A model generated the notes under the pieces. That model was not told where the DNA came from, searched no databases, and saw only the letters and a list, made by a program, of their open reading frames with translations. Of a stretch of 64,000 nucleotides of DNA, positions 10,164 through 21,282 are shown in pieces (the stretch's first letter is position 1; the number at the start of each line of letters is the position of its first letter). The stretch is from Venturia oleaginea. Its lineage: Eukaryota; Ascomycota; Dothideomycetes; Venturiales; Venturiaceae. The stretch is from positions 434,001-498,000 of the forward strand of contig JABMLP010000028.1 of assembly GCA_013176395.1 (NCBI GenBank). The letters run 5' to 3'. The position numbers and the translations under genes were made by a program.

Positions 10164-11289
10164 GGCGGTTGAAGAAGTCCAGCCAAGGATGTGCTATGAA
10201 AACAACCAAGATTCCGTTCTGCTTTTGACTCCAAGCAATCGCCAATATTAAAACGGTTCAGGTTATTACTCATTTCCATCAGAATTGCTGCTCAAGGGCC
10301 CCACCTTTTGGCTCATTGAGCCGAGGAGTTTGACGATATGTTGTCGGTGCATCCACCTCCGCATCTTCGGGATTGCAAAACTATCGCCAACAGATCGCTT
10401 CTACTACTCGTCCTCCAATACGCAAAGAGATTCATAATCATTGTATTCTTGACAGAATCACGCTAACATGTTGTTGGACGCGAATGCGAGTCCAAGAACT
10501 TCTCGCCAATCACGACAGCTCGTGTGTGGCTTGGCATTCGAGTCTCTTCATTGCTCTTACCTTCCAGAGCTTTGACGCGATAGCCCGGAAACTAAGATTC
10601 AACTAGAGGCCACGGAACTGCAGATTCGCTAATTCGTGGACTATCACCATACACATTGTTCATCTCCACTCTGCCACAGCACTGTTCTGATGTTTCCATC
10701 TCGGATGAGGCCGGATCACAAAACCCAAAGAGGCATCAAGTGTCGAGCCATGCGGCTGAAAGATCTTGTTTCTGCTCTTGATTCTTGGCGCTAGAGCCCT
10801 GCCAGAGTATTGGGAATCGCTGAAACGGAATACTATAAGGTGCATCTTGAAAAGTACCCACAAGTTACTTGTAAAGGTTTGGTGGTCGATCCGGCGTCGA
10901 CGGCACGATCTGATGGGTGGGCAAGGGGCGACAAGATTCCCAGGGCCCTGAGCAACTCGACTGTTTTTACTGATAACAGTTCCTTCACGTCCAATCTCCA
11001 GGGTTCTAGAAGCGCGGGAGGAAAATCTCACGGCCAAGAAACGCACCGGCCTTTCGTCTCTTCGCTTCAGGATTTTGAAAGCACGGGAACTCCGACACGA
11101 TGGCAAGCAACGATCCGACCTTTTTTGTGCAAGGATTGTGCTTGACCAGGCTGATACAGCCGATTTCCGAAATCGGGCCTTTGTAAAGGGAAATAAGGAC
11201 GAGGTCAGAATATTTCACCCAAAAGAGCGAACTTGGTAAAATCTCGAGCTGGCCACAATCGTGATCGACCTTTCATACCAGACTTAGTT
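10164..11289. other. intergenic between kelch and tyrosinase genes
   Basis: Open frames exist on both strands around 10660-11145 but none shows a domain, signal peptide or splice structure I can defend. This should contain the tyrosinase promoter. Confidence 0.5.
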
Positions 11290-12693
11290 ATGCGGTACCT
11301 GTTGTTTTTGTTGTTCTGCATGGCAGCCGCCATCGCGGAAACGAAGAAATGCACAAATCCACGCGTTCGCAGATCATGGTAGTCGCTGTTCAACATTATC
11401 TCTAAACATGTAGACTGACTCGATCATAGGCTGTCACTGAAAAATGCGGAGAAACTCGAATACATTCGAGCCGTCAAGTGTCTGATCGCTCTTCCCCCGA
11501 AAGGCAATTATTCTGCAGCCAGGAATAGGCGTGAAGATTGGACCGCGATGCACATTTGGAGATCTAGACCGATAGCCCCTGGTTATGTACCTGGCAGTAT
11601 GAGCATGATCCTGCAGATATCAATTTTCGCTTACATATAGCAGATATCACGACGTTCATGGTTGAACCACCCGGTATACATTATAATGCCATATTCCTCC
11701 CGTGGCACAGGTCTGTGATCCCTAATCATAGCTTTCCTAAATGCAATTTTTTTCCTAGAAAGGGCACTAACTTGACAGCTAGGTACTATCTCTGGACTTA
11801 TGAAACCGCCTTGATTGAAGAATGTAATTACACAGGCGCTCAGCCCTATTGGGATTGGGTAGGTAGCCCCTGCTCAATGCCAACTATAGTATCACATATT
11901 GACCAAGATCGATATCAATAGACTCTTTATACCGCCAGGAACAATCGTCGCTTCGCCGACTCAGCTCTCTGGGACCCCGTCTACGGCTTTGGGGGCAACG
12001 GTGCAAAAGGCTCCGTTCCCGAAAAGGAAGCCCCTATACTCTCAAATTCCAGTTGTGTCATAGACGGGCCTTTTGCAAATATGACAGTCACCCTTGGCCC
12101 GGGCTACAAGCTTGATGCGCACCCGCACTGTCTCTCTCGTAACTTCATCACTCTGTCTGCCAATGACACGCTCGTTGGGCCGCAGATGGTCGACGATGTT
12201 TTGAAGGAGAAAGATTACTTTGAGATGATAGTGGCGATGACGAGGACTCCGAACTCCTCGAATAGACCTAGATACTATGGCCTTCATTCTATTGGGCACG
12301 CTGGGCCCGGTGGTGATGTATGTATCCATCCATTCCTTTCTTTTTCCATGTGAATCCTCTATTCGATAGCATTGCTACTTTGTACATCCAGATACTTATA
12401 ATCCACGACAGGAAGCAGACTTTTGGTCTTCCCCCAACGATCCCATTTTTTACCTGCATCATGCTAATCTCGATCGTATTTGGAATCAGTGGCAGCAAGT
12501 TTCTCCGGAGCGTTTGTACACTATTTATGGGCCGGCTTCTATGGGGAGAGGATTTACTAGAGGGCCTGGGGAGACGACGCTGGATACTATGCTTGAGATG
12601 AGTTCTGATATCGCGCCTGGTATACCTGCGAGGGCTTCGATGGATCCGTTGAATAGAGATGGGAAAGGGATTAATTGTTTTAGGTATGAGTGA
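11290..12693 (+). CDS. small secreted tyrosinase (type-3 copper)
   Basis: Tyrosinases oxidise phenols to o-quinones with a binuclear copper site. Six exons join in frame: 11290-11378, 11430-11596, 11641-11710, 11783-11858, 11922-12317 and 12412-12693, for 359 residues. Residues 1-17 form a signal peptide ([17 protein letters not shown]). CuA ligands are in [12 protein letters not shown] and LPWHR, followed by YYLWTYE and PYWDW; CuB ligands are in [12 protein letters not shown] and [12 protein letters not shown]. All key histidines are present. It lacks the long C-terminal lid of melanin-type tyrosinases, like the short secreted members that include the RiPP-cluster enzyme UstQ. The exon 3 acceptor is a tandem TAGCAG site, so a one-residue splice variant is possible. 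Confidence 0.92.
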
Positions 12694-13936
12694 GGTGAAG
12701 GAAAAGAGATGGTTGATGTTGTAATGATCTGGAGGTAATGGAAAACGATAGTGGAGTGGGGAGAAGGGAAAGGGTGGGTTCGTCAACCTGTCCTCGATGT
12801 CGTTAATTAATTAGTAGATAGACATCCGTTCGAAGTCTCTTCGACTCGTCTTAGAGTGAAGACCGTTTTCAAAGTATAATTTGCGTTATGTGTGTGGACG
12901 ATAGAAGCGGATATGAATTGAAGAAATGGGGGACGTGCCTCCGCATAGTGTTTCTGACCATTTTTATACCCTCATCCGATCAATCAGCTTGAATCTATTT
13001 TCAGCGCTTTGCGTCCCTCATCACTTACCTCCTAGGAGCACTCGAAATTCCAAGTCTTGCCAGGAGATGGGTCGGAAAAGAAAACGAGTTAGGACAAGGA
13101 TGATCTTCCGTGTCACATGTTCAAGAGCTACCCCCACAAGGGCTTTCACTTCCTATCGTGTGGGATACTGCTGCATTGCTGCGCGTTCCCTAACAGTCCC
13201 ACGCCCACGATTCTGGTTCCAAAGTGTTGTATTAACTGTGGGAGAGATCGAGCAAGTCCGAGTGTGCCATGGTAAAGCTCTGGAAGAGCTCTGGAAGAAG
13301 GGCTCAGCCAGACCCTGACAAGTAGGATATTTTTGGATACATTTTTTTGCTGCGCATTAGCCTCCATCACTATCCAATCTGCAAGCGCGGTCTGGCGCCC
13401 GTATATCAAGGAGCCCGCACAGCCTCTCCCCTTATTCCTACTCTACACCCTTCGCACTTGTAGTGTTCATTCTCACACGCTTGATGTCGCAGATTGTTCT
13501 GGCAAAAAACTCCGAACTTAATCTTGATGAAAAGTTCCTACCTTATCGGGTACAGTAGCGACCACCTCTGGCTTTCGTTTTTTTTCTATGCGCTCTTTCT
13601 GCGCACAGACATTGCAGCCAAGTCAAGCCTGCGCTTTATCCAGCCTTTAAAAATCAAGCTGGCCTATCGCAGCACGCGCTTAGTAATTAAGCATATCAAA
13701 TAGTTAGGCAGCTTACTTGCACGAGCCTCACCAGATATTCGCCCCTCGATAAGAGTAGAGCATGAGCGGGTCGGCGCCCTCCCTGTAGTCCCAGGGAGTG
13801 CGCGCCCCACCGGAGCAGACCGCATTTGACTCACCGGTTGGCACGTCACCAAGGCACGTGTGACGGCACGGCACGGCACGTGACCACAAAATCACGTGCC
13901 ATGACTCGTGCACTTTCTCTACCTAGTCGGAGTTTC
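12694..13936. other. intergenic, no supported gene
   Basis: Short unrelated frames only. The last 100 bp carry a cluster of CACGTG motifs, listed separately. Confidence 0.55.
13855..13900. promoter_or_regulatory. cluster of three CACGTG motifs with a 9-bp hairpin
   Basis: CACGTG occurs at 13855-13860, 13877-13882 and 13894-13899. The last two lie in an inverted repeat (GGCACGTGA / TCACGTGCC, 8-nt loop). CACGTG is the core site of bHLH regulators (E-box). The function is inferred, and the element now inserted at 13953 separates it from the HET gene. Confidence 0.4.
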
Positions 13937-13952
13937 CTTACGAAACTCTTAC
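13937..13952 (+). repeat. left target-site duplication of the non-LTR insertion
   Basis: CTTACGAAACTCTTAC, repeated exactly at 15559-15574. Confidence 0.9.
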
Positions 13953-15558
13953 GACGAAAACAGCACACACAGCGAGAACTCAATTTTTGGAATTTACAGA
14001 AGTATCATCTAAAGATCATCAAAACACCTCTGCCAGTGGCCGCTCCGGCCTCTAGAGGCCATCGCGCGTCCCTCAGCGTCGATGAGATATCTCTAGAGTC
14101 GCCGTCGCGGCCACGGCAGAGCAAGCAGACGAATACATGAGCAAGCTACACGAACGATGCGTCCACCAAAGACAACAGCAACCATCTAGTGACTATCTCC
14201 CGGCTAGTCCATCACCCCAGATGACACTGCAACGCTCCGAGTCGACGAGTCACTGCTAGAACGGCAATACCTTCAACACATCTCAAACACCAGACGCCCG
14301 GTGCGCAACAATCGGCACCACACACCACTGCAACGACTAGACAATCTCTCCCAACGTCTTGGCAAACCGTCCTGCTACAAGCTGTTGCCCAGAGCCTTGA
14401 GCCTCTCCCCAAACTGTTGCGTCCCAGTTATGGCATTGGCAAGAGTAGGTGCGCGACACAGTAAGTAGTAAGGACGCATAGAAGGAGCCTATTGGCGGCA
14501 AATCCCCTCCCTGTAAGCTAGTAGACGTAGCCTTGAGCCTCTCCCCAGACTGTTGCGTCCCAGTTATGGCAGTGGCAAGAGTAGGTGCGCGATATAGCAA
14601 GCAGGGAGAGCGACTAGCAGCAGATAGGCTCCGACTATAAGACGACAGGTCTACAACACAATCGGTGCGACACGATACGGCAGCTGCTAGAGAACCTCAT
14701 CTACTATCGTCTCCGCAAACCGTCCTGCTGCAAGCTAATGTCCAGAGCCTTGAGCCTCTCCCCAAACTATTGCCTCCCAGTTATGGCATTGGCAAGAGTA
14801 GGTGCGCAACACAGTAAGCAGTAAGGACGTATAGAAGGAGCTTATTGGCGGCAAATCCCCTCCCTACAAGCCAGCAGACGTAGCCTTGAGCCTCTCCCCA
14901 GACTGTTGCGTCCCAGTTATGGCATTGGCAAGAGTAGGAGCGCGATATAGCAAGTAGGAAGAGCGACTAGCAGCAGGTAGGCTCCGACTATAAGACGGCA
15001 GGTCTATAGCACGATCGGCGCCATACAATACGGCAGCTACCAGACAGCCTCGTCCACGGGCATACCCGGAGTATCACACCCAAGCAGCGAAATCACGACT
15101 ACGATGGTTACTATTGTCTCCAGCATCACACAACCAAATACACCGCCGCATAGGAATCTGGTGCAAGGCAACTTTCACAAGCAGAAACATACTTAGGGAA
15201 CCCATTGGCCTTGAGGGATAAGGCGAAACAGATAGACAAAGCTGAGCATTAGAGGGAGACTGTAGGTAAAAGGTTAGCGAAACACGAGGCATTGCCTCTT
15301 GAGTCTACATAGCACAGATATACTAGCAGAATAACCAGTATCTACAAGAGCCAGCGGGCATTTGGAGATACTGGTTAAGGGAAAAGAGGGAGGACGGAGG
15401 GGACAGCTGGTCTTGTTTCAGTGAACGGGGCGAAGTGGGGCGCGGTGGATTATATAATCTATCACGTGTCGGCTGTCTGATGAAGTCCTCCTAACCGGAC
15501 ATAGCTGCCTGATTAAGCGGCTGCAACCGAGTAGGATAAAATCAATCAATCAATCAAT
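13953..15558 (+). mobile_element. non-autonomous non-LTR (LINE-like or SINE-like) insertion
   Basis: A 16-bp direct duplication, CTTACGAAACTCTTAC, occurs at 13937-13952 and again at 15559-15574. The segment between ends in (AATC)n, about five units, directly at the right copy. A long variable target duplication plus a simple-repeat 3' tail is the mark of target-primed reverse transcription. No RT or endonuclease frame is present, so it would need an enzyme from elsewhere. The 3' end (about 15470-15540) resembles my recollection of fungal Tad-clade LINE tails, a weak inference. Internal tandem repeats occupy 14361-15066. Confidence 0.8.
14361..15066 (+). repeat. two tandem copies of a 353-bp unit with nested 137-bp repeats
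   Basis: GCAAACCGTCCTGCT recurs at 14362 and 14715, and the following sequence is repeated at high identity for a full period. Inside each unit the block from GCCTTGAGCCTCTCCCC to about GGCAAGAGTAGG recurs after about 137 bp, near 14395, 14532, 14751 and 14885. This is a higher-order repeat inside the non-autonomous element. Confidence 0.85.
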
Positions 15559-15574
15559 CTTACGAAACTCTTAC
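15559..15574 (+). repeat. right target-site duplication of the non-LTR insertion
   Basis: Exact copy of 13937-13952, abutting the (AATC)n tail. Its first C could instead belong to the tail. Confidence 0.9.
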
Positions 15575-15979
15575 CTCTCTACCTTAGATCCTAAGTGTAA
15601 TTCGGTGACATGTTTTGAAGTGCCTTGTGCCTTCGTGTGGATATGCCGTGCCGTCACAGCAGCAGTATAGCCCCACTTGACCGATATCGTATTGAGCTTT
15701 CGCTATCCCCAGGACAAGTCAAACACAATCCCTTCTCTCTTTATGAAATTACACTAATACAAATCCACATACTACTTGGGCAGTTGAAATGGACGAGGAT
15801 ATTAGTAATCCTTCTGGCTGGAAAGACAACGACTTTTTGGTATGAGCAATGACTTTACACATAGAACTGGAGCTAACGTCGATGTGTTCGTGGCTGTAGG
15901 ACGTAAGTCATATTACCGATGTTATAACAATCTATATTCTATGAATAGTGACTAATTGTATAACAAGTGGAGATATTGA

Positions 15980-17973
15980 GTGAATAACCAATTCGCTATC
16001 AACGTCTTGTCTGGTTCGCATGCTAGTTATTCATCTCCACTTACGTCGTCGACTCGCTGCTGTACTGAATGCAATTATTTGCTCTACCGTAATGAACCGA
16101 AAGCCATGTCTACTACCTTTGGTAAAGACGGGGACTGTAGTCTTTGCAGATATCTTCGTGATATCTCTGTAGATCCCAATCCCTACTGCCTTGGCGGAAC
16201 GCATATTGAACGGCAGGGATCGGACCTAGTTCTCAATGGGCAACGTGTGTTGACATTGCGATCTGCGCCTGGTAAGCAGGTACATGCCGCTTATCTATTT
16301 CAACTTAAAAGTGTATATATTGTTCCTTCTAACGCAATCTCTCTTAGACAATATATCTGACGGTATTCAGGTTGAATACGCAAATCTGCCACCAGTATCC
16401 AGTCCTGAATATTTTACCCTTATTCGAGCGAGCGTGGGTCGAAGGGTTTAACAAAGCTCATCAATGTAACAGCGCGATCACTAAGAACAACTTACCAACT
16501 CGGGTCGTTGATATTGGCGAGTCGGGTGATGATCTGCTCATTCTTCGGTATTCAAAAGAAATTGAAGACTGCAGCTATGTTGTACTATCACACTGTTGGG
16601 GTCGGTACAGTCCTAAAGAAAAGGGAGCGATTTGTACGCACAAGGGCAATTGGAAAGAACGTACATTTGGGTTCCAAGTACGAGACCTTCCGAAAACATT
16701 TCAGGATGCTATTGAAGTAACTCGGCAACTCGGCAAACGATACCTTTGGATCGATTCACTTTGCATTATTCAAAGCTTAGACGGAAATGAGACAGACGAC
16801 CGGAAAAAAGAGTCGAAACGAATGGAAACAGTGTTGTCTTTGGCATACTGCACGTTAGCTGCAAGTTTGGCTAAGTGCTCTAACGAAGGGCTCCTCAGGC
16901 CACGGCTATACAGTCAGTCCTTACAGCTCGAGACCGAGCACGGCCGTCTCTACGTCTCTACGGAGGTAGACAACTTTTTGAAGGACATGAAAGACGCTCC
17001 CTTGAATGACCGTGGGTGGGTTCTTCAGGAACGTATCCTCTCATGTCGAACAATCCATTTTGGTGCGAAACAAACGTACTTTGAGTGCGGAGAGGGAGAT
17101 TACTGCGAGAACTTCACATATTTGGAAAGGTGAGAAATATATAGGAACCTGTTCTATGTAAGCTAACCGTTATCTTCTTCGTTACTTAGTTCAAAACGCA
17201 ATGAATACTTTTCAATGGACCCACAATTTCCAGATCGCCTTCTCAACGCGGGTTATACACAAGTCTTAGAATTCATCCAAAACCTCTTTCGGGACTTTTC
17301 ACAACGTCAGCTTAAAAATACGACCGATAGATCAGTGGCATTTTCGGGACTCGAGAATCGTATTAAGAAGGCTCTTAAGACTAAAAGCATATATGGTATT
17401 CCTCAGAGATTTTTGTGCCGAACACTCCTATGGCAGCGTCCGAAACATGGGAAGTTGAACAGAATCGAATATGTAGATAAGTCGGTACCGTCATGGTCCT
17501 GGATGGCTTGTTCTGGCCCGATCGAGTTTGCAATTCCTCCGAAAACCCGAATGGCTTGGAGAACCACTCTTTCCTTTGAGGGGAGACTACAAATGGCTTG
17601 GAGAATCGCTCGTTCATTTAGAGGTCCAAAGAAGGCCCTGTCAGCTACGGAGGTAGCGAATTTCGTAGATTGCGAATTGAAGGAAGAAAAGAAGATAAAG
17701 GAAATTTCGAAAGAGAGAAAAGGGAAGACAAAGGAAATTGTGAGAACGGGGGGAGAAAGTATTGGGTGGATACAATACGACATACTGGAAGATATAACGG
17801 AGTTTGATATACAAAGATGCATCGTTGTAGGAAGAGATCTACGCGCTCGAGGGAGATATAACGTTTTGGTAGTCAATCCGTCGTCCCTGAAGAACGAATA
17901 TACCAGAATTGGGATTGGTGCAATTGATAGCTCTAACTTGTCAAGGATTAATGGTAAGGTGCGAGTTGTATGA
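15980..17973 (+). pseudogene. HET-domain (heterokaryon incompatibility) gene with a 4-bp frameshift
   Basis: HET domains trigger death after fusion of unlike fungal cells (family knowledge). Exon 1 (start uncertain: no ATG before 16106, and an upstream exon is possible) ends at 16271. Exon 2 runs 16348-17129 and exon 3 runs 17190-17973, with clean GT-AG introns. Exon 2 reads VEYANLPPVSSPEYFTLIRA, then the frame must change to continue WVEGFNKAH. At 16426-16434 the four bases AGCG are duplicated; without the duplication the frame would be continuous. The HET core then follows: YVVLSHCWG, DAIEVTRQLGKRYLWIDSLCIIQ, AYCTLAAS and RGWVLQERILS. The tail after residue 400 is Lys/Glu-rich. An assembly error would explain the break equally well. 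Confidence 0.85.
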
Positions 17974-18870
17974 GGCGTTTGGTAGAAGAGATAAAACCTC
18001 AAAAATTTCATTTAGTCCAGCGTCAAAATTTGAAGCTTGTGCAGGTGGACGTTGGCAAGCTACACAGAAAAAAAATTGCACAATAAATAACGTACTTCAC
18101 AAGCGAGTGGGCCACCTCACAAACGTAAACCGCCTTCGTAACAACGTCGCGTAATGCCTCAACAACACGAAAAGCAGAAGATCTATAAAGAAGGAGATAT
18201 ATTCCTTGCTATCTCAGATATCAATTCAAAGCAAATCCAAAGCAAAAGACTCGCTGCAGTAATATATAGCGTACCTCGAACAACAGTACAACGCCGACGC
18301 GCCGGACAGCGCCCTCGACGCGAATGCGAGCCGAATTCGAAGCGATTGACAAAGCTAGAAGAGGAGGTGGTTATAAAGCGTATTCTTAACGAAAGCTTAC
18401 GCGGCCTACCGCCGTCGAAGGTCTACGTACAAGATATGGCTAATAAACTACTAAGAGAGCGGGGTGGGAAGCCTGTTGGCAAGAACTGGGTTAACAACTT
18501 GGTAAAGCGTACGCCAGAGCTTACCACCCGATGGAGCCGTCCATAGGATCGCCAGCGAGCTGCCTGCGAAGACCCGGCGGTTATTATACCCTGGTTCACA
18601 CTTATTCAGAGGATAAAGGCAGAGTACGGTATCATAGAGGAGGATACCTACAATTTTGATGAATCTGGCTTCTTAATAGGCAAGATATCGTCTCAGCTAG
18701 TCGTTACAGGCTCAGAGAAACCTGGCAAGCAGAAAAAACTACAGCCAGGCGATCGTGAGTAAAGGCGCGCAGCAGATAGCACATGAAATGGTGTTAATGC
18801 GCGAAGAAACAGCGCGCCTTCGAGACGCAATTGAGGCAGTTACAAAGCGTAAGAGTCGCAAAAGGAGATA

Positions 18871-20213
18871 CAGTAGGGTCACACAAGTTTCCGTACAGCC
18901 GAGATCGCTCAAAAAATGGTGATTCTTGTAATTACATTATCGCGCTTTCAACGCGATCATTTTCGCTCATATTCTCGTATAATGTACAGTAATACCAGGG
19001 CTACAAAATGAGCCATTCAGTGATCTATTTAGTATTTTTTGTGCCAACCATCTGCCGCCAGTAATGCCTCAACCCTCCTTGGCATTGACTCAAGTACAGC
19101 ATCAAAATAATGTTGTTCAATAAACCGCCAGACCTTAATAAGTGCTTCTTCTAGAACCTCTCGTATATTGTCTACACCGCCAGTAACGTATTCAATCATA
19201 GGTTCCACTTTGTAGACCAATTCCTTGAGCCTCCGCCAGAGGTTTTCAATCGGGTTCATATCACGACTGTAGGGCGGCGCATCTTGTAGTGGAATGAGGT
19301 TTTCCTTAAACCAGACTGTAGTCTTTTTGGCTTTGTGGATAGGCACGTTATCCTGCATAAATTTAAGGCCCGGTTCGTATACTGTAGGTAGCATTTCGTC
19401 GAGTAACTTGATATACGAGTTCGTAGAGTAGCCTTGACGCTTGCTCTCTAGGTCACGCTTAAGAATGTACAATTCAGAGCGCCCTACTTGGCCAGAGAAG
19501 CATGCCCAAATCATGATAGACACTCCTTTACCCTTCTTATAGGTATCAATCATTGAGGTCTCCCATTTTTGTCCTGGTGTGCGAAAACACCATGTTCTTG
19601 CCTTGCCGGTCCCTCGCTCAACTGAGCACTCGTCAGACCATATAATCTTCGCCCAATCTTCAGCTTTCCACGAGATGTGCTGCTCTGCCCAGAGCTTCCT
19701 GGCGTCAGCATGTACCTGTGTGAGGAAAGGGCGCCTTGCAGACCTCCAATTTGCGATTCCGTACTCTTTCAATATCCTCCTGATGGTATCCTTCGAAAAA
19801 TCGATGCAAGCCTGTCTTTTGACCTCCTCGTACGTTAACTTAGGCTGCGTACGTATAATGCGTAACAGAGATCGTTCATCTCGGTCTGTATACGAGCGTG
19901 GCCGGCCGCTGGAAGGTAGGGATTCGCCGTTCTGGCGTAATGGGGCCTTTTCAAGGCTGTATTGGATGGTGGAACGCGGTAGTTTTTGTAGCGCCGCAAT
20001 TGCGCCTAAACTGAGCCCGGCTTCACGCTGCGCATCAATTTTGCCGCGTTGATATGGAGTAAGACAATGATTAGGAAGCCTCTGCGGGTTTATAGGAGTC
20101 AATGGCTTTCGTTGAGGTGGCATAATGGAAGTGCAAAGATAATGTGTTAAAAAATGAGAGGTGTAGATTTCGCGTTTTCGCTTAATTGTACGGAAACTTT
20201 TGCCCTAGTACTG
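18871..20213 (-). mobile_element. Tc1/mariner-superfamily transposon, structurally complete
   Basis: Starts CAGTAGGG and ends ...TACTG, with TA on both outer sides (18869-18870 and 20214-20215). Removing it restores the host pogo sequence AAAGGAGATATACGG. The TIRs share CAGTA and then AAGTTTCCGTACA 13 bp further in, with a divergent spacer. The element is 1343 bp and encodes one intact transposase on the minus strand. Confidence 0.92.
19029..20123 (-). CDS. Tc1-like DD34E transposase
   Basis: An uninterrupted 364-residue frame from the ATG at 20123. It begins with a paired-type HTH (LTPYQRGKIDAQREAGLSLG and SRSTIQYSL-like), then a second HTH (RSLLRIIRTQPKLTYEEVKR ... DTIRRILKEYGI). The catalytic triad is visible: WSDECSVE (D), FMQDNVPIHKA (D) and YSRDMNPIENLW (E). 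Exactly 34 residues separate the second D from E, the Tc1 signature. With TIRs and TA duplications present, it could be an autonomous element. The length is normal for fungal Tc1/impala-like enzymes. Confidence 0.95.
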   Translation of the reverse strand: MPPQRKPLTPINPQRLPNHCLTPYQRGKIDAQREAGLSLGAIAALQKLPRSTIQYSLEKAPLRQNGESLPSSGRPRSYTDRDERSLLRIIRTQPKLTYEEVKRQACIDFSKDTIRRILKEYGIANWRSARRPFLTQVHADARKLWAEQHISWKAEDWAKIIWSDECSVERGTGKARTWCFRTPGQKWETSMIDTYKKGKGVSIMIWACFSGQVGRSELYILKRDLESKRQGYSTNSYIKLLDEMLPTVYEPGLKFMQDNVPIHKAKKTTVWFKENLIPLQDAPPYSRDMNPIENLWRRLKELVYKVEPMIEYVTGGVDNIREVLEEALIKVWRFIEQHYFDAVLESMPRRVEALLAADGWHKKY

Positions 20214-20548
20214 TATATACGGACTGAGCAGATCTTGACAGCTGGTGAAGTAACTGACTTAGTTACTATAAGGGAGGGTGGTGATCGTAACGATGGTGAG
20301 AAGCCTGCGAAGAGGGTACGTGGAGAGAGGCACTGCGGCCGTTGCGGCGAGATTGGGCATAACTCCCGCCCGCACTTGTGAGGTAGAAATAGAGAATATA
20401 GATGATAGCAAAGCTTCTAAATAATATTATTCTATTCTATTTAATACTATAAATTGTTGTAGGGTTGCGTAGTATTTTAACGAAGGCGGTTTACGTTTGT
20501 GAGGTGGCCCACTCGCTTGGGTGGCCCACTCGCTTGTGAAGTACGTTA

Positions 20549-21282
20549 GAGATAATCGCGAAATTTAAAGTAGGTTTTCTCTTTCCTAACTAGGAAAATT
20601 ACATGAAACCTAACTCAAGAGAGGAACTCCCTTCTAGTACCCCTACCCCGCGCTATAAGGCGGATACTAAAATATAAGCTATAACCCGACGCCGAATAGA
20701 ATCCCTTTCGCTTACGCGGCCTGATTCTACTATTCGTCGTCGCGGACTTTGGCATGGCCTGGAGGTGGCTTGGTGCAAAAAGAAGAGCCTCGTAGCGAAG
20801 CTAAGGAGACTCGGATATATATAGAAATCCTGATGATTATTATATCACTTCAGAATTTTTAATCGATAATGGTATGTCAGCACTGTCAGTTCACTAGTTA
20901 TTCTCCAATTCCAGAATTTCCCCCTCTCGTTCTAGCTTTGGCTGCGTATTGTCGCCGCTTGGTCAATTCGATATCCTAAGACGGAGGGCAAAGGTAGATG
21001 GACCGTCTTGGAGTCGATATCGTCGAGCACATGGTAATTCTCATGGACGGTTTCGAGAAATCTCGATTGCAAGCACCGGCTCAAGGATGACATTCTATGG
21101 TCGTTGATAACGCATCAGGACCCATATATCGCAAGGGAAACGAGAAGCCGCAAGCCACATGTCATAATACAATTTCCAAAACGCTGTCACGATGATGTGA
21201 AGCTCAATAGTAATACATATAAAATCGAAACGTCGTCCTCCCAAATCGAATCGAAACCCCAGACCGCACTCTCACCATCCAC
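20549..21282. other. intergenic, no supported gene
   Basis: Many stops in all frames. The block 20640-20830 has a different, more GC-rich texture, possibly an old repeat, but nothing I recognise. Confidence 0.5.

Larger units (their letters stand above)
18154..20381 (+). pseudogene. pogo-type transposase remnant, interrupted by Tc1
   Basis: From the ATG at 18154 the HTH and CENP-B-type HTH are readable (LTKLEEEVVIKRILNESLRG ... GGKPVGKNWVNNLV) up to a TAG at 18544-18546. The same frame continues through YNFDESGF (first catalytic Asp) to GDRE and a TAA at about 18759. There the central roughly 200 residues with the other two catalytic aspartates are deleted. The text resumes at AQQIAHEMVLMREETARLRDA, is split by Tc1 at 18871, and after it, in a shifted frame, ends with a CCHC-like knuckle (CGRCGEIGHNSR) and a stop at 20381. 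Confidence 0.88.
18090..20546 (+). mobile_element. pogo-type transposon, copy 3: internally deleted and split by a Tc1 element
   Basis: The inverted ends start ACGTACTTCACAAGCGAGTG, with TA duplicated outside (18088-18089 and 20547-20548). The ends match for about 50 bp, except that the right end has an extra tandem copy of CAAGCGAGTGGGCCACC. The TIR sequence differs from the other two pogo elements here, so this is a separate subfamily. The transposase is missing most of its catalytic core, and a complete Tc1 transposon sits inside at 18871-20213. It looks dead, but its ends could still be mobilised. Confidence 0.9.

Noticed and set aside
10660..11145. Opposed open frames of 148 and 111 codons
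   Set aside because: Both strands open in the same interval with no splice signals or recognisable motifs; likely chance in GC-richer DNA.
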